From an uncultured Pseudomonadota bacterium (lineage in GTDB: Bacteria; Myxococcota_A; UBA9160; PR03), in the NCBI GenBank assembly GCA_900696485.1, contig CAADGG010000010.1:20572-84571 (forward strand): 64,000 bases of DNA, written 5' to 3'. Below the pieces are notes generated by a model. That model had not been told where the DNA came from, searched no databases, and saw only the letters and a program-made list of their open reading frames with translations. Position 1 is the stretch's first letter. Each line of letters begins with the position of its first letter. Below are positions 35,684-44,731 of the stretch, piece after piece. A program made the position numbers and the translations under genes.

Positions 35684-38455
35684 ATGCAGCCCGCCCCCGT
35701 CGCCCGTCTCGAGCGCGTCAGCCACCGCTACGGCAAGGTCGACGCACTCCGCGATCTGTCGCTGTCGCTGCCGGCCGCGCGGATGGTGGGATTGATCGGT
35801 CCCGACGGTGTCGGCAAATCCACGCTGATGGGCTTGATCGCGGGGGCCAAGCGGCTGCAGCAGGGCCGTGTCCAGACACTGGACGGCGACATGGCCGATG
35901 CCCGGCACCGCGCCGCCGTGGGCGGGCGCATCGCCTATATGCCCCAGGGACTGGGGCGCAACCTCTATCACGATCTCAGCGTGCACGAGAATCTGGATTT
36001 CTTCGGCAAACTCTTCGGCCTGGGCCGGGCCGAGCGCGCCGCGCGCATCGAGCGGCTGACCCGCGCGACCGGGTTGCATCCCTTCCTCGACCGGCCGGCG
36101 GGCAAACTCTCGGGCGGCATGAAACAGAAGCTGGGGCTGTGTTCGGCGCTGATCCATGACCCGGATTACCTCTTGTTGGATGAGCCCACGACCGGGGTCG
36201 ACCCGTTGTCGCGCCGCCAGTTCTGGGACCTGATCGACGCCATCCGCGCCGACCGGCCCGAGATGAGCGTGCTGGTGTCCACCGCCTACATGGAAGAGGC
36301 GGCGCGCTTCGATCACCTGGTGGCCATGAACGCGGGCCGCGTGCTCGCCGAGGCCGACCCGGCGGCGCTGATGGCGCAGACCGGGACGGAATCGGTCGGC
36401 GATGCCTATGTCGCGCTGCTGCAATCGGACGTAGCAACGGCGGGTGCGCCGGATACCAGCCCGGATCGCGCGCAGGATACGCCGCTGCCCGAGAGGGGCG
36501 GCGAACCGGCGATCCGCGCCCGCGCTCTGACGCGCCGCTTCGGCGATTTCACGGCAGTGGATGCGGTCAGCTTCGACATCGCACGGGGCGAGATCTTCGG
36601 CTTTCTCGGCTCCAACGGCTGCGGCAAGACCACGACGATGAAGATGCTGACAGGGCTGCTGCCCGCCTCGGAGGGCGAGGCCTGGATTTTCGGTCAGCCG
36701 GTGGATGCGCAGGATCTGCAGACACGCCGCCGCGTCGGCTTCATGTCGCAGGCCTTTTCGCTCTATGGCGAGCTGAGCGTGCGCGAGAACCTGCTGCTGC
36801 ACGCACGGCTCTTCCATCTCGGTCGCGAGCAAACCGATCGGCGGATGGCCGATCTGGTGCCGCGCTTCGGCCTCGAGCCCTACCTGGACCAGCGCGCCAC
36901 CGCCTTGCCACTGGGTCTGCGCCAGCGGCTGTCGCTGGCGGTGGCAGTGATCCACGCGCCCGAGATCCTGATCCTCGACGAGCCGACATCAGGGGTCGAT
37001 CCGCAGGCACGTGATGATTTCTGGCGGCTGTTGCTGGATCTGTCGCGCAAAGAGGGTGTGACGATCTTCATCTCGACCCATTTTATGGACGAGGCGTTGC
37101 GCTGCGACCGCATGTCGCTGATGCATGCCGGCCGCGTGTTGGTCTCCGACACGCCGGCGGCGATCATCCGCTCGCGCAACGCCGCGAACCTGGAAGACGC
37201 CTTCGTCGCGTATATCTCGGCCGAGATCCCGCCCGAACCCAGTGCCGGTGAGGGGCTGACGGTCGCGTCCGGCAACGCGGGCGCGCCGGCGCACGATGTC
37301 TCCGATTTCACCCTGCGCCGTCTGCTGGCCTTTACCACGCGTGAGGCGATGCAGGTGCGACGCGATCCGGTGCGGCTCGCCTTCGCGTTTCTGGGTAGTG
37401 CGCTGTTGTTGTTGATCATGTCGTTTGGCATCTCGCAGGAAGTGCGCGACATCGCCTTTGCCGCGCTCGATCAGGACCGCAGCCCCGAAAGCCGCGCCTA
37501 TCTGTCGGTGTTCGACGATTCGGTCTGGTTTCAGGGCCATGCGCCGCTGGTGGACGTCGACGAGCTGGAACGGCGCCTGGTCAGCGGCGAACTGGCGCTG
37601 GCTCTCCAGATCCCGCCCAGCTTCGGCGCCGATCTGCGTCGCGGCGCCGGGGCCGAGGTGACGGCGATGATCGACGGGGCCGATACCGAGCGCGCGGGCA
37701 CCATCGAAAGTTATGTCTCGGGCGCCCACGCCCATGTGCTGGCCGAGGACGCAGGCGCGGTGCCCGCACTCGACATGTTCGCGCGACCTGCGGCGGCAGG
37801 CCCCGCCGCGCCCGTCGTGCTGGAACCGCGCTTCCGGTACAACCCGGCGATGGAAAGCCTGCCTGCCATCGGCCCCTCGATCCCGCCGCTGCTGTTGCTG
37901 TTGTTTCCGGCGATCCTGATGGCGGTCAGCGTGGCGCGCGAGAAGGAGATCGGCACGATCACCAATTTCTACGTCACCCCCACCGGTCGGGCCGAATTCC
38001 TGATCGGCAAACAACTGGTCTATATCGGCATCACGCTGTTGAACTTCGCCATCCTGACGGCGCTGGTGGTGTTGGTGCTCGGGGTGCCGCTGCGCGGTGA
38101 TCCGCTGGTGCTGGCGCTGGCGACACTGGTCTATGCGGTGGCGGCCACCGGTTTTGGTCTGATGGTGTCGATGATGACGGCCACCCAGGTCACGGCGGTC
38201 TTCGCCAGCACCATCCTGTCGGTGATGCCAACCCTGCAGTTCTCCGGAATGATGGAACCGGTCTCGTCGCTCGAAGGCCCGGCGCGGCTGTTGGGCACCT
38301 TCTGGCCCACGACCTGGTACATGGCGATCAGCGTGGGCAGCTTCACCAAGGGGCTGGGGCTGGCCGAACTGAGCGGGGCGCTGATCCGGTTGGCGGCCTT
38401 CGGGCCGGTCTTCACCGCGCTGGCCATCCTCGGGCTGCGCAAGCAGGAACGGTGA
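35684..38455 (+). CDS. RbbA/YhiH-like ABC protein: two ATPase domains plus permease
   Basis: This 923-residue protein has two ABC ATPase domains followed by a transport domain. The first (about 5-235) has Walker A GPDGVGKST, LSGGMKQKLGL and LLDEPTTGVDP. The second (about 305-530) has GSNGCGKTT and LDEPTSGVDPQ, with a degenerate signature (LPLGLRQRL). The transport domain has a large extracytoplasmic loop and six helices in the last 350 residues (ABC-2 type, KEIGTITNFYVTPTGRAEF). E. coli RbbA is reported to associate with ribosomes; other members export unknown substrates. It sits between an HlyD-like adaptor and a YhhJ-like permease with tight spacing: a complete transporter operon. Confidence 0.92.
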   Translation: MQPAPVARLERVSHRYGKVDALRDLSLSLPAARMVGLIGPDGVGKSTLMGLIAGAKRLQQGRVQTLDGDMADARHRAAVGGRIAYMPQGLGRNLYHDLSVHENLDFFGKLFGLGRAERAARIERLTRATGLHPFLDRPAGKLSGGMKQKLGLCSALIHDPDYLLLDEPTTGVDPLSRRQFWDLIDAIRADRPEMSVLVSTAYMEEAARFDHLVAMNAGRVLAEADPAALMAQTGTESVGDAYVALLQSDVATAGAPDTSPDRAQDTPLPERGGEPAIRARALTRRFGDFTAVDAVSFDIARGEIFGFLGSNGCGKTTTMKMLTGLLPASEGEAWIFGQPVDAQDLQTRRRVGFMSQAFSLYGELSVRENLLLHARLFHLGREQTDRRMADLVPRFGLEPYLDQRATALPLGLRQRLSLAVAVIHAPEILILDEPTSGVDPQARDDFWRLLLDLSRKEGVTIFISTHFMDEALRCDRMSLMHAGRVLVSDTPAAIIRSRNAANLEDAFVAYISAEIPPEPSAGEGLTVASGNAGAPAHDVSDFTLRRLLAFTTREAMQVRRDPVRLAFAFLGSALLLLIMSFGISQEVRDIAFAALDQDRSPESRAYLSVFDDSVWFQGHAPLVDVDELERRLVSGELALALQIPPSFGADLRRGAGAEVTAMIDGADTERAGTIESYVSGAHAHVLAEDAGAVPALDMFARPAAAGPAAPVVLEPRFRYNPAMESLPAIGPSIPPLLLLLFPAILMAVSVAREKEIGTITNFYVTPTGRAEFLIGKQLVYIGITLLNFAILTALVVLVLGVPLRGDPLVLALATLVYAVAATGFGLMVSMMTATQVTAVFASTILSVMPTLQFSGMMEPVSSLEGPARLLGTFWPTTWYMAISVGSFTKGLGLAELSGALIRLAAFGPVFTALAILGLRKQER

Positions 38456-38457
38456 TC

Positions 38458-39582
38458 ATGCGGCATCTGACCAATATCTTCTGGCTCTTCGGCAAAGAGC
38501 TGAAAAGCGTGCTCGGTGATCCGGTGATGGTGGTCCTGATCCTGTGGTCCTTTGTCGTCGCCGTGATGCTGGAGGCCAGTGGCGCGGGCGACACGGTGCG
38601 CAACGCCGCCATCGCCATCGTGGACGAGGACCAGTCCCCCCTCACCCGGCAGATGTCTGCGGCGCTGGCGCCGCCCTGGTTCCAGACGCCGCGTGCCATG
38701 AGCCCGGATCAGGCGGATGCCATGATGGACACGGGACAGATCATGTTCGTCCTGTCTTTCCCACCTGACTTCACCGCCGATGTCATTGCCGGCAAGACGC
38801 CCACCGTGCAGCTTCAGGCCGACGCCACGGCGGTGTCGCAGGCGCAGCTCGGCACCGACTACATCAGCAATATCTTACAGTCGGAGACCCGCGCCTTCCT
38901 GTCGGGCAGCCCCGACGCGCCCGAGGAACAGCTACGGCTGGAACTGCGTCGCGCCTTCAACCCCAACGGCAATCCGGTCTGGTTCAAAGCGGTGTCGTCT
39001 TTGCTCAACCAGCTGTCGCTGCTGACCATCGCCTTGACCGGCGCGGCGATGCTGCGCGAACGGGAACACGGCACCATCGAGCATCTGATGGTGATGCCGC
39101 TCACCCCGGTGGAAGTGGCGCTGTCCAAGGTGCTGGCGACGATGGCGGTGGTGCTGGCGGCCTTCATCGGCTCCCTGCTGTTCGTAGTGCAAGGGGCCTT
39201 GCAGGTGCCGGTGGCCGGCTCGGTGCCGCTGCTGGTCGCGGGGGCGGCGGTCTATCTGTGGGCCGCCGCTGCCATCGGCATGTTTCTGGGCACCATGGCG
39301 CGCAGCATGGCGCAGTTCGCGCTGCTGGTGATCATGGTGATCATCCCGGTGATCATGCTGTCGGGCGGCATGGGCGCGGTCGAGAGCCAGCCCGAAATCG
39401 TTCAGCGCCTGACGTTGGCGTTGCCCTCGCGCCATTTCCTCGCCTTCGCCAAGGGCGTGACGTTCCGCGGCGCCGGGATCGAATCGGTCTGGCTCGAACT
39501 GGTGCTGATGGCGGGGCTGGGGGCTGCCTTCTTCGCAGCCAGCCTTGCGCTCTTCCGCCGCTCGATGAGTCTGAGCAGCTGA
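38458..39582 (+). CDS. ABC-2 type permease (YhhJ-like)
   Basis: This 374-residue protein has one N-terminal helix (PVMVVLILWSFVVAVMLEA), a periplasmic loop of about 150 residues and five or six C-terminal helices after the conserved REREHGTIEHLMVMPLTPVE. It pairs with the permease half of the RbbA-like protein. The ATG at 38458 gives the family start MRHLTNIFWLF; a GTG at 38452 overlapping the upstream stop (GTGA) is also possible. It is the last gene of the three-gene cassette. Confidence 0.9.
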   Translation: MRHLTNIFWLFGKELKSVLGDPVMVVLILWSFVVAVMLEASGAGDTVRNAAIAIVDEDQSPLTRQMSAALAPPWFQTPRAMSPDQADAMMDTGQIMFVLSFPPDFTADVIAGKTPTVQLQADATAVSQAQLGTDYISNILQSETRAFLSGSPDAPEEQLRLELRRAFNPNGNPVWFKAVSSLLNQLSLLTIALTGAAMLREREHGTIEHLMVMPLTPVEVALSKVLATMAVVLAAFIGSLLFVVQGALQVPVAGSVPLLVAGAAVYLWAAAAIGMFLGTMARSMAQFALLVIMVIIPVIMLSGGMGAVESQPEIVQRLTLALPSRHFLAFAKGVTFRGAGIESVWLELVLMAGLGAAFFAASLALFRRSMSLSS

Positions 39583-39786
39583 GTCGCGGGGCAGGCGGTG
39601 ACGGCAGTCTCATGCCACTCGACCGGCAGGCAGCGAATCCGGCGCCTGCGAAGCCGTTCGCAGATCCGAAGCGGGACACATCGGAGAGTCCGGACGGGAG
39701 ACACGCAATACGCAACGGGAAATCTGACGGACTCGCCTCTTGTGGCGTCGAGCGCGACCCTCGGCACGCCAGACGTCCGAGTGGCT

Positions 39787-41346
39787 TCAGCCGAGCGTCG
39801 CTCGGAGCCGCCGCTCCCAAGCGACGATGGCCGCCGGGTCGCGACTTTCCAAGGCAAGCTCGGCCTCGAGGCTCACACGCGCATCGCCGACGCTCGCGAC
39901 CGCGCGAGTCCTCCCTTCTCTCTTGAAGAGCACGGCCCCCTCGCCGTGTCGCGGATCGCCGACGGATTCCGCGGACTCGGAGCCGAGGGCGGATCCGACG
40001 TATTGGATCGAAACGTCATAGTGTCGGCTCCAGAAGAACGGGACCGCACGAAACGGTTGTTCGGATCCGAGGATGTTGCGAGCCGCCGTCTGACCAAGCT
40101 GCTGCGCGAGAGCCCAGTGCTCGATGCGCACCTTCTCGCCGCTCGACGGTTCCGGCCAGCGCGCGATGTCTCCGGCTGCCCAGATCCCTGGCGCACTGGT
40201 TCGAAGCAGCTCGTCGACGAGGACACCACGATCACACGCGATGCCGGCCGCCTCGGCGAGTTCCGTGGCCGGGCGGACGCCGATGCCCACGACGACGAGC
40301 TCGGCAGGCACCCGGGTTCCATCAGAGAGGAGGACGGACTCGCGATCGATCGCCTGGACGGTGTTCCCGAGCTGGAACTGCACCCCGTTCGCCTCGTGGA
40401 GCTCGCGAATGAAGGCGCCGAGATCGCCACCGAGTACGCGCTCCATCGGGATGCTCTCGGGAGCGACGACGTGAACCTCGAGCCCGCGTGCCCGCAGGGC
40501 TGCGGCGACCTCGAGCCCGATGAAGCTCGCGCCGACGACGACGGCGCGCCGAGCCTGACCTGCCGCGCCGATGATGACGCGGGAATCGCGGAGACTCCGA
40601 AGCGTGAAGACATGAGCCAGTTCCGCGCCCGGGACGGGGAGGCGGACCGGGGTGGCGCCCGTGGCCAACAGGAGCGCACCCCAGCCGAGCTGCTCCTCGC
40701 CCTCGAGAGTGAGCGTTCTTGCCGTGGGATCGATCCGAGCGACCCGTGTCCCGACGCGCAGCTCGAGATCGTGATCCCGGTAGAACGCGTCCGGCCGAAG
40801 CGGGAGCCACTCCTCGGGCGCGCTTCCGGCGAGATAGTCCTTCGACAGGTTCGGCCGATCCACCGGGGCGTCTGGTTCGCTGTCGACGAGCGTGACCGGG
40901 CCCTGGAACCCCTCTTTGCGCAGGGTCTCGGCCGCCATCGCCCCGGCTGCCCCAGCCCCCACGATCACGACGGAATCGGGGCCCTTCCTCGGCGCTCGTG
41001 GAGCCGAGCGCGGCAGTGGCTCGCGCGGAACGACTCGGACGCGATCCGGCTCGACTACGACCTGATACCGCTTCAGGTCCGCGAGCGCGGGAGGCGCGGT
41101 TGCGCGGCCCGACTCGAGATCGAACCGCGCATGATGCCAGGGGCAGTGCACCGTCGTGCTGCTGAGAAGACCTTCGCAGAGCGGCGCCCCGTAGTGCGTA
41201 CACACGCCTGCGACCGCGTAGAAGCGCTCCTCGACGCGGGCGAGGAGAACACGCTCACTCTCGTAGGTCCCTTCGATCATCTGGCCGCGCGCGAGAGCGT
41301 CGCGCGGAATGCCTACGGCCAGGTCGGGTCGATCTTCTTCCGGCAT
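39787..41346 (-). CDS. Rieske-type ferredoxin fused to FAD/NAD(P) oxidoreductase (AIFM3-like)
   Basis: This 519-residue protein begins with a Rieske domain (C49-T-H51 and C68-x-x-H71 as 2Fe-2S ligands: VCTHYGAPLCE, VHCPWHHARF). A pyridine-nucleotide-disulfide-type reductase follows: FAD loop IVGAGAAGAMAAE near 128-140, NAD loop VVVGASFIGLEVAAALRARG and the FAD site TSAPGIWAAGDIARWP, with the C-terminal FWSRHYDVSIQYVG block of BphA4-like reductases. It moves electrons from NAD(P)H through FAD to the Rieske centre. The ATG at 41346 follows GGAGAGGAG. AT-rich site 5 is about 104 bases upstream. Confidence 0.93.
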   Translation of the reverse strand: MPEEDRPDLAVGIPRDALARGQMIEGTYESERVLLARVEERFYAVAGVCTHYGAPLCEGLLSSTTVHCPWHHARFDLESGRATAPPALADLKRYQVVVEPDRVRVVPREPLPRSAPRAPRKGPDSVVIVGAGAAGAMAAETLRKEGFQGPVTLVDSEPDAPVDRPNLSKDYLAGSAPEEWLPLRPDAFYRDHDLELRVGTRVARIDPTARTLTLEGEEQLGWGALLLATGATPVRLPVPGAELAHVFTLRSLRDSRVIIGAAGQARRAVVVGASFIGLEVAAALRARGLEVHVVAPESIPMERVLGGDLGAFIRELHEANGVQFQLGNTVQAIDRESVLLSDGTRVPAELVVVGIGVRPATELAEAAGIACDRGVLVDELLRTSAPGIWAAGDIARWPEPSSGEKVRIEHWALAQQLGQTAARNILGSEQPFRAVPFFWSRHYDVSIQYVGSALGSESAESVGDPRHGEGAVLFKREGRTRAVASVGDARVSLEAELALESRDPAAIVAWERRLRATLG

Positions 41347-41449
41347 TGCTCCTCTCCTGGAATCTCCTGGAGTCATCTTGCATGCTTGGTCCTGCCAGCG
41401 ACTCCTCGAGGCGTAGCCTTCGGCAGCCCCTCTTCAGAAGCTGTACAGT

Positions 41450-41464
41450 GAATATATCTTATGT
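41450..41464 (-). promoter_or_regulatory. AT-rich site 5 (candidate Rrf2 target)
   Basis: Read toward the Rieske-FAD gene the site is CATAAGATATATTC, which contains AAGATATATTC, the closest of the five to the NsrR half-site AAGATGYATTT. It starts about 104 bases before the gene. Confidence 0.5.
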
Positions 41465-41529
41465 CCTTGATCCTCGCAGGGCTCCCGCGCTGGGCACGGA
41501 GCGCGATGCAGGACTCCGCACCGTCCTCG

Positions 41530-41740
41530 ACGAAGACACGGTCGAATGCTCGATCGTGAAGGTCTTCGGAACCGAGCGCCTCGACCTCGTTGCCGACGAA
41601 TCGCTCCAGATCCGGGGAGGCTACGGCTTCCTCGGGACTCGATCCGATCGAGCGTCGCGATCGCGATTTGCGCAGCAACCGGATCTTCGAGGGGAGGAAC
41701 GAGATCAACCGGCCGATTTCCTCGTCCAACGGGACCTGAA
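41530..41740 (+). pseudogene. acyl-CoA dehydrogenase C-terminal remnant, frameshifted
   Basis: One frame gives ECSIVKVFGTERLDLVADES then LQIRGGYGF, the conserved C-terminal helix region of acyl-CoA dehydrogenases with the GGYGF active-site neighbourhood. The next expected block (PIERRDRDLRSNRIFEGRNE then INRP) continues in another frame just afterwards, showing a frameshift near 41638. The rest of the enzyme is missing on both sides. It was probably a fatty-acid oxidation gene, which would fit the nearby ETF-QO. Confidence 0.75.
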
Positions 41741-41984
41741 GGACCTCGCGACCCGCCAACAGCCCCCCGAGACCGTCACAAACACGGGCGACGCTTTTGC
41801 GGTCGGCTCCAAGGCACGGATCGCGGAACGCATCGTTGCGGGCGATCTGCGTTTTCTCATCGAGTGAAGGGCCGTCCCGGAAACAGGCGTTCGAGAGTCA
41901 CCCTGGCGAACCCAGGTGACGCGAGCGTCGTGCGTCGCGGCGCGGACGCTTGACACCCGCGGGGGCGCTCGCGATATTGCGGTG

Positions 41985-42389
41985 ATGAGCAGCTTGCCGC
42001 GCCTCGTTCTCTCTCGGTTCGACCAGGAGCGCCTCGAGCGTCTCCTTCAAAAGGTCGGCGCGCGTCCCGATCTCGACGCACTACGCGAGGAGATCGAACG
42101 GGCCGAGATCGTCGAGCCCGAGGCGATACCCAGAGACGTCGTCACGATGAACTCGGTCGTCCGGTTCGTCGACGAGGATTCCGGCAGGGAGAGCGAGGTC
42201 AGACTCGTCTTCCCCGGCCACGCGGATCTCGAGAGCAATCAGATTTCGGTGCTCGCTCCGATCGGAAGCGCGCTGCTCGGCCTCTCCGTCGGAGACTCGA
42301 TCGACTGGCCCGTGCCGAACGCGCGCTCGCGGCGGCTGCGCGTGGTTGCGGTCACGTACCAGCCGGAGGCTGCGGGCGATCCGATCTGA
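41985..42389 (+). CDS. GreA/Rnk-family nucleoside diphosphate kinase regulator-like protein (paralogue 1)
   Basis: This 134-residue protein has a short N-terminal coil (LSRFDQERLERLLQKVG) and the GreA/Rnk C-terminal fold: VVTMNSVVRFVDEDSGRESE, VRLVFPGHAD, ISVLAPIGSALLGLSVGDSI. Such short-coil proteins bind RNA polymerase and can counter GreA factors. A clear paralogue lies at 43824-44243 on the other strand. The ATG at 41985 matches the paralogue start. Repeat copy B follows 48 bases after the stop. Confidence 0.9.
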   Translation: MSSLPRLVLSRFDQERLERLLQKVGARPDLDALREEIERAEIVEPEAIPRDVVTMNSVVRFVDEDSGRESEVRLVFPGHADLESNQISVLAPIGSALLGLSVGDSIDWPVPNARSRRLRVVAVTYQPEAAGDPI

Positions 42390-42436
42390 TCGATTCGCCG
42401 ACCGAGTGGCAGCCGCCCTTCCCGACATGTACTGAC

Positions 42437-42625
42437 GGGCTAGCCGAGAATCGGCCGACGATGTTCGGAGGCGGGTGGGAGGAGCACACCCTGCGCCGAT
42501 GTCCTCGGCGGACGAGCTTCGGCGCTGCGTACGGCTTTGGTACGGCCGCCTCCGGATTCCGGCTCCGGGTGTGCTCCTCCCACCCGGCGATGCGCGTTCG
42601 CCAGTGGCCGGTTTTCGGCAAGCCT
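42437..42625. repeat. 189-bp dispersed palindromic element, copy B
   Basis: This copy has the same length and layout as copies A and C and the same core orientation as C. Inner arm GGGTGGGAGGAGCACACCC pairs perfectly with its partner; the outer inverted repeat is less perfect (GAGAAT on one side, GTTTTC on the other). It lies between the rnk-like gene and the MreB-like gene. Confidence 0.9.
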
Positions 42626-42858
42626 GTGAGAGGCGCGACCGCAGCAACGCGAGGGGTTGCGTCAGTTCGCGAACACCGGCCGGTTGCGTTTCGCCGGTAG
42701 CGGAGCGACCACATCCGGCACGTTGCTCCCGGAGGACGAGTCCCTGCTTTGCGAGCTTCTCGGGGCCAGGAGTGGCTGCGATCGCGGGCATGGTGGAATG
42801 GCGACGAGCGTGTTGGGATTCTGCAGGGCGATGCCGGCGCTGCGGACGCCGCCGGCGC

Positions 42859-43791
42859 TCAGCGCGTCGCGACGGAGGCGCACCCGGCGCCGGCGAGCAC
42901 TCGCGCTCCGTCCACCACTGCGAGTAGCGGATCCGGCACGCGCCGGACGGCGAGTCCCAGCTCGCCGACCAGCCGCTCCACCATGCCCGCGAGGAGCGCC
43001 CCGCCGCCGGTCACGGACACCCCCGCCTCCGAGACGTCGGCCGCCAGATCGACGGGCAGGCCCGCTACGAAGGCTGCAACGTGGGAGGCGATCCGCTCGG
43101 CGACGGGATCGAGCGCCGCGTGAAGGGCATCGACCTCGAGCCAAGCACACAGGGGCCCGATACCGCGCGCCGGGCTCCCGACGACGTGCAGCCGGTGGGG
43201 TGTCCGCCACCCTCTGCCGACCCCTGCCTCTCGCAGCACGCGCTCCGCCTCCACCGGGCTCACGCGGATGCCGAGGCTCTCGTCGAGCCACGCCCGTACC
43301 GTCGCGCGCAGGTCCGCGAGTGCGATGCGCAGCGCCGCCGACGCCACGAGCCGCCCCTCGAAAACGACGGCACAGTCCGTGACTCCCTCTCCGACGTCCA
43401 CCAGCGCCAGGGCGGTCTTCGTCTCGGGCGCGAGGCCCGCACTGGCCGCGGCCGCCAGCGGTTCGACCACGATCGTGACAGTGCTCGCGCCGGCGCGCTG
43501 CACCGCTTCCACCACCGCGGCGCGCTCGGCCTCGTTCGCGTCGGTGGGTACGCAGGCCAGCGCGTGCGGGCGACGCCAGCGCGTGCTGCCGGCCCGCCGC
43601 AACAGCTCGCCGAGCACGCCTGCCGCGGCGTCGGCATCCACGATCACGCCTTGGCGCAGCGCAGGGCGGGAGCCGCCCTCCTGCCACACCGTCGAGGGTC
43701 GCGTCAGCGGGATCGTACGCGAGGCCACGTGCACGCGGGTTGCGGCAGTGCCGAGGTCGATGGCCAGATCGGGACGCAAGAACGAATACAG
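42859..43791 (-). CDS. divergent MreB/actin-like ATPase, probable CTG start
   Basis: This protein of about 310 residues has actin-fold ATPase motifs: phosphate-1 DLAIDLGTAATRVHVA, connect/phosphate-2 LALVDVGEGVTDCAVVFEG and adenosine SVTGGGALLAGMVERL. Its beginning LYSFLRPDLAIDLGT lines up with MFSFLSxDLAIDLGT of MreB, which puts the start at a CTG (43791) six bases after AGGGGGAG. No in-frame ATG, GTG or TTG fits nearby. It is shorter and more diverged than housekeeping MreB (about 340), and no MreC/MreD genes adjoin. It lies 32 bases after an rnk-like gene on the same strand, so likely an operon. Confidence 0.78.
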   Translation of the reverse strand: MYSFLRPDLAIDLGTAATRVHVASRTIPLTRPSTVWQEGGSRPALRQGVIVDADAAAGVLGELLRRAGSTRWRRPHALACVPTDANEAERAAVVEAVQRAGASTVTIVVEPLAAAASAGLAPETKTALALVDVGEGVTDCAVVFEGRLVASAALRIALADLRATVRAWLDESLGIRVSPVEAERVLREAGVGRGWRTPHRLHVVGSPARGIGPLCAWLEVDALHAALDPVAERIASHVAAFVAGLPVDLAADVSEAGVSVTGGGALLAGMVERLVGELGLAVRRVPDPLLAVVDGARVLAGAGCASVATR

Positions 43792-43823
43792 AACCGCTCC
43801 CCCCTGCCGGTGCAGCCGCGGAA

Positions 43824-44243
43824 TCAGAGATGCAGTTCGCCTGCGGCCTCTGGCTGGTACGGGACCGCGACGATCCGGATCTGGCGCGTGCGACCGTCGG
43901 GCATCGGCCACTTGATCACGGCGCCGACCCGCAGGCCGAGCAGCGCGCTGCCGATCGGGGCGAGGATCGAGACCGCACCCTTCTCCGCATCGGATGCCGC
44001 CGGGAAGACAAGCCGCAGGTCGGACTCCTCCCCGGTGGCTTCGTCGCGCACCCGCACCTGCGAGTTCATCGTCACAACGTCGGGGGGGACGTCGCACGGC
44101 TCCACCACCTCGGCGCGGTCGAGTTCCTGCCGCAGCAGGTCGAGGTTCCCGCCGCCGCCGACGCGGTCGAGCAGGCGCTCGAGCCGCTCGAGATCGAAGC
44201 GGGAGACCGTGAGAGTGGGCAGGTCCGCAGCCGGGGCCGTCAT
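43824..44243 (-). CDS. GreA/Rnk-family protein (paralogue 2)
   Basis: This 139-residue protein is very similar to the one at 41985: SRFDLERLERLLDRVG, VVTMNSQVRVRDEATGEESD, VSILAPIGSALLGLRVG and the C-terminal VPYQPEAAG. It probably acts on RNA polymerase in the secondary channel like Rnk or GreA-type factors. It precedes the MreB-like gene by 32 bases. The two paralogues face each other across the MreB-like gene and repeat copy B. Confidence 0.9.
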   Translation of the reverse strand: MTAPAADLPTLTVSRFDLERLERLLDRVGGGGNLDLLRQELDRAEVVEPCDVPPDVVTMNSQVRVRDEATGEESDLRLVFPAASDAEKGAVSILAPIGSALLGLRVGAVIKWPMPDGRTRQIRIVAVPYQPEAAGELHL

Positions 44244-44690
44244 GGCGAGTGAAGGAAGCCTCTGCGGATCCCGGTGTCAAGCCGTCCGGGGGCGCACCTC
44301 GGGGCCGGCGTGCGTCGGCCGGGCAGAACAGCGCCTGCGCTCCCCCCCCATACTTGCGAAGCGCTCGTCCCGCGCCTGCACGCAGAGAACAAAGGAGCGG
44401 GCAATCCGGAGGGCCGGCAGCGGAGATCGTTCGTCCGGACTCGTCCGTTCGGGGTACGACAGAGTGCGAGGTCCGGGCATACACTGTGCGGATCGGTGTG
44501 GGGCCGCCCCCGGCCCTCTCTGCTTTCGAAAGAAAGACGTGCCATGCCCCGATGCTCCGGCTGTTCGGTGTCCGAGCGGCAACCGCCGTCGTCTTGCTGC
44601 GCGGGATGCACGCGAGCGTCCCCGAGCCCGGGTCGTTCCCCGCGTGTCTCGCGGCGCCCGCGCGAACGGACTCGAGACGATGGGCGCATC
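44244..44690. other. intergenic region without a recognisable gene
   Basis: About 450 bases lie between the rnk-like gene start and the hairpin at the end of the PEP-CTERM gene. Overlapping frames are low-complexity and contradictory, and none has a convincing ribosome site. A promoter for the rnk-like/MreB-like unit is expected here, but I cannot point to it. Confidence 0.35.
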
Positions 44691-44731
44691 GTCCTGAGTC
44701 AGCGGCTCGTAGCGGCCCGCTGACTCAGGAC
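44691..44731 (-). terminator. 15-bp perfect hairpin overlapping the PEP-CTERM stop codon
   Basis: Arms GTCCTGAGTCAGCGG (44691-44705) and CCGCTGACTCAGGAC (44717-44731) are perfectly complementary with an 11-base loop. The stop codon of the minus-strand gene (44725-44727) is inside the stem. There is no T-run, so it may protect the mRNA end or act with a factor rather than as a classic intrinsic terminator. Confidence 0.6.

Noticed and set aside
41630..41650. Selenocysteine or programmed shift in the acyl-CoA dehydrogenase fragment
   Set aside because: The rest of the gene is missing on both sides, so simple decay is enough.
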